Shown here: piece by piece, positions 4,564 to 6,326 of the stretch
Numbering within the stretch: the first letter of the stretch is position 1
How the letters are laid out: each line of letters opens with the position of its first letter
Assembly: GCA_011390435.1 (NCBI GenBank)
Contig: JAABSK010000170.1
Location: 1-6,326, forward strand
Length of the DNA stretch: 6,326 nucleotides
Source of the DNA: Desulfobacteraceae bacterium
GTDB lineage: Bacteria > Desulfobacterota > Desulfobacteria > Desulfobacterales > Desulfobacteraceae
Direction: 5' to 3'
The notes under the pieces: generated by a model
Told to the model about the DNA's origin: nothing
What the model saw: the letters and a program-made list of their open reading frames with translations, nothing else
Database searches by the model: none
Position numbers and translations under genes: made by a program

Positions 4564-4604
4564 AGCCCCCTCTTATTGATTCATTTCACAATGCCCCACT
4601 GTGA

Positions 4605-5081
4605 CACATTTTAATATCCGGCGGCTGGGATTTATGTTTTACGGGGAATCCTATTGATGTATCCTTTCCGGGCATCTTTTTTCTCAGTTTCATTGTAGGC
4701 ATTGTCGGCAGCATCAATGAAAATGTTTATGAGCTTTACAGCGCTCAGGACAGCTATGCCGGTATTAATAACACCATTTGTGAATCAGCCGGTGTTTTTC
4801 TCAAGACAATGGTAAAAACAAATGGGATTTTTAATGTCTGGAACGGGGCCGTAACCGTAGCGCCTGTGGCCGGAGCAAACCCGACAACGTTCACCATTCT
4901 TTATTCTGACATCCCTTCGGAAGAGGCTCTCAAATTGGCTGTTTTCAATGTAGGAGAGTGGTCTGCAGTTGATCTTAACGGTACAGCCATTTCACAGACA
5001 GGCGGGAACCCGGTAAGCGAGGCATCAGGAGCGGTAATACCGGGCCCAAACAATGTCATCACATTTACATCCTTGAGATAA
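4605..5081 (+). pseudogene. Type IVb pilin (PilS-type) lacking its N-terminus
   Basis: The frame is open for 158 codons from 4605 to TAA 5081 but has no ATG before 4809. From about 4692 it resembles PilS-type thin-pilus pilins: IVGSINENVYELYSAQDSY, then AGINNTICESAG, then FNVWNGAVTVAP (compare the NAWGG-VTV block of the family), FTILYSDIPSEEALKLA, VDLNGTAI and the end NNVITFTSLR. The class-defining start is absent: no leader peptide, prepilin peptidase site or complete hydrophobic helix, only IFFLSFIVGIVG (about 4674-4709). Two Cys positions usual in these pilins (after the IPS block and near the C-terminus) are not conserved. It is followed after 5 nt by the pilus ATPase gene, the expected pil-operon position. 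Translation from ATG 4809 would give a 90-aa product that could not be exported as a pilin. It is a recent truncation or a silent cassette. Confidence 0.65.
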
Positions 5082-5086
5082 TATTT

Positions 5087-6043
5087 GTGATTATGGATTG
5101 TCTCAAAAATATTGAATTTTCTGATTTGATTTTTGACAAGGGCGGCCAGATCTTTCTTAAAAACATGCAAGGAGAGAAGGTGGACAGCCTCTGTCTTGTC
5201 CCAGATGATTTGCTTGCAGACGTACAAGCAATAAAAAATCAAATTGTTTCAAACAAAGCCTTCGAATTTGCAATTGATTATGATGGTGTCCGGTATCGTG
5301 TTGCAAAAAGCCGTGATGAAAGTGTCTTTTTTGTAAGAAAAGGCACTTCATCCATTACAACGCTCAAAGAGAAAGGAATGGATCCAGCATTAATCCGGCA
5401 GCTTCTTTTTCATAAAAAGAAACACGGCTTGTTGCTGATTTCCGGCCAGCAGGGATCTGGAAAAACCCGGACCGCATCGAGCATCGTCCATGAAAAACTA
5501 TTTCGTTCCGGGGGTTTGGCAATAACGATAGAAGACCCTCCGGAGCTGCCTTTGCATGGCCCTATCGGGAATGGATTTTGTGTGCAGCAAAATGTTCCCG
5601 TTGGCGATGTTCCGGATGCCATTGTCCAGGCAATGCGGTTTGCTTCCCCTGATATTATTTTTTTGGGGGAATTAAGAGAGGGTAGTGTGGCCAGCGAGGC
5701 AATCAGGGCCGCAATAAACGGACATCTGATTATTGCGACAGTCCATGCTTCCGGTGTCGTGGAAACCCTTGAGCGTATAGCCGTATTGGCTAAAAACAAG
5801 GATGGAGAAGCGGCCTATACTTTGTTGAGTGAAGGATTGTTTGCGGTCATCCATCAAAAACTGGTAGGTTCTCGGTTGCCACGAAAGCTTGAAGTTGAGT
5901 TTTTATTTTCCACCACAACCGTAGGCTCAATGATTCGAGAAAAGAAAATATACCAGGTGAATACTGAAATTACTGTCCAGAAGAACAAACTGTCTCGGCA
6001 GAAAGATAATTTGAATCACCGTCCTATAAGGAGACTTGCTTAG
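5087..6043 (+). CDS. PilT-like type IV pilus / type II secretion superfamily ATPase
   Basis: This 318-aa cytoplasmic hexameric ATPase should power pilus retraction or assembly at the inner membrane. A short N-terminal PAS-like domain (1 to about 85) precedes the RecA-like core. Walker A is GQQGSGKT (120-127), the Asp box AITIEDPPE (145-153), atypical Walker B DIIFLGELRE (189-198) and His box GHLIIATVHASG (212-223). SMIREKKIYQV (281-291) matches the conserved PilT segment (LIREGKTHQI-like). The cysteine cluster of PilB/GspE extension ATPases is absent, so it is closer to PilT/BfpF/DotB than to PilB. A GTG at 5087 or ATG at 5093 could start it; the Shine-Dalgarno sequence is weak (GAGA near 5075), suggesting coupling to the pilin frame 5 nt upstream. 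The last 25 residues are basic and polar and may be an unstructured tail. Confidence 0.88.
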   Translation: MIMDCLKNIEFSDLIFDKGGQIFLKNMQGEKVDSLCLVPDDLLADVQAIKNQIVSNKAFEFAIDYDGVRYRVAKSRDESVFFVRKGTSSITTLKEKGMDPALIRQLLFHKKKHGLLLISGQQGSGKTRTASSIVHEKLFRSGGLAITIEDPPELPLHGPIGNGFCVQQNVPVGDVPDAIVQAMRFASPDIIFLGELREGSVASEAIRAAINGHLIIATVHASGVVETLERIAVLAKNKDGEAAYTLLSEGLFAVIHQKLVGSRLPRKLEVEFLFSTTTVGSMIREKKIYQVNTEITVQKNKLSRQKDNLNHRPIRRLA

Positions 6044-6045
6044 GT

Positions 6046-6326
6046 ATGTGGGCTTATGTGATAACAATTTTTATGGCTGGAATAACTTTTTTTTTCATGC
6101 CATTCCAAAACACACCCAACCCCGGCCATACTTCTGCAGGGAAAAATCAAGCATTGGCCCAGGAATTTTTGGAATATCGGGCAACGATTTTAAAGTATGC
6201 TTATGAGAATCCCAGTGTCGTTGGAGTAATCCCCCATTCAAATATTTCTTTTCCGCCCACATTGAAGCTTTCCGGGACATGGACTCACAATATTGTCCCT
6301 GGTAGAGAAGTTTATGTTTATGGCCC
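6046..6326 (+). CDS. pilM: PilM-like conjugative/type IVb pilus protein, 3' end outside the window
   Basis: The first 93 residues are visible. MWAYVITIFMAGITFFFMPF is an N-terminal membrane segment or signal anchor. It is followed by the family pattern FLEYRATILKYAYENPSVVG (41-60), then VIPHSNISFP, WTHNIVPG and VYVYG. This matches the PilM family (PF07419) of IncI1/R64-like thin-pilus operons, small membrane-anchored proteins of about 145 aa whose exact biochemical role is not settled. It is unrelated to the actin-like PilM of type IVa pili. The ATG lies 2 nt after the ATPase stop, with AAGGAG at 6028-6033 (12-nt gap), so it is in the same operon. Confidence 0.75.
   Translation, partial: MWAYVITIFMAGITFFFMPFQNTPNPGHTSAGKNQALAQEFLEYRATILKYAYENPSVVGVIPHSNISFPPTLKLSGTWTHNIVPGREVYVYG

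Noticed and set aside
4901..5242. 113-codon minus-strand frame across the pilin and ATPase genes
   Set aside because: Spans two plus-strand genes with recognisable domains; no own start signal or motif.

Overview
The window looks like an accessory or breakpoint-rich stretch of a Gram-negative chromosome or large replicon. GC content is moderate. The gene set (tungstate uptake, ArsR with a thioredoxin-type ArsC, an IS110 element, a HI1419/HI1420-type toxin-antitoxin pair, PilS/PilM-type thin-pilus genes) would fit a marine or sediment anaerobe such as a Desulfobacterota sulfate reducer. That assignment is inference: there is no rRNA or other phylogenetic marker here.

Layout, left to right. 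(1) On the minus strand, tupA (212-1039) encodes the periplasmic tungstate-binding protein. A promoter candidate follows it (127-156), and at the left edge there is a Shine-Dalgarno sequence and start codon of the next gene, probably the permease tupB. (2) From about 1089 to 2627 lies an apparently intact IS110-family element. It has a 397-aa DEDD/Ser transposase (1390-2583), subterminal inverted repeats close to the gene, and a highly structured ~230-nt leader that I interpret as its bridge RNA. The last hairpin of this leader is closed by an 8-bp stem and carries a 10-nt copy of the element's right end, as expected of a donor-binding loop. (3) On the minus strand, arsR-arsC (3500-2657) is a two-gene arsenate-detoxification operon with overlapping genes and a clear promoter and palindromic operator. 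No arsenite efflux gene is present in the window.

(4) A plus-strand type II toxin-antitoxin operon (3770-4371) follows. Its promoter places the predicted transcription start on the toxin ATG, suggesting a leaderless toxin message. (5) A debris zone (4382-about 4700) holds a broken PIN-like reading frame on the minus strand and then the headless remnant of a PilS-type pilin (open to 5081). (6) On the plus strand, a PilT-like hexameric ATPase (5087-6043) and the start of a PilM-like pilus protein (6046 to the edge) form the beginning of a type IVb/conjugative thin-pilus operon.

Functional links: tupA and its neighbour import tungstate for tungsten enzymes. ArsR senses arsenite and represses arsRC, and ArsC reduces arsenate. 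The IS separates these two minus-strand operons. The toxin-antitoxin pair and the pilus genes suggest the right half is part of, or has been invaded by, a mobile element. The most interesting signal is the candidate bridge RNA with its visible match to the element's own end. Next are the leaderless toxin promoter and the decapitated pilin.
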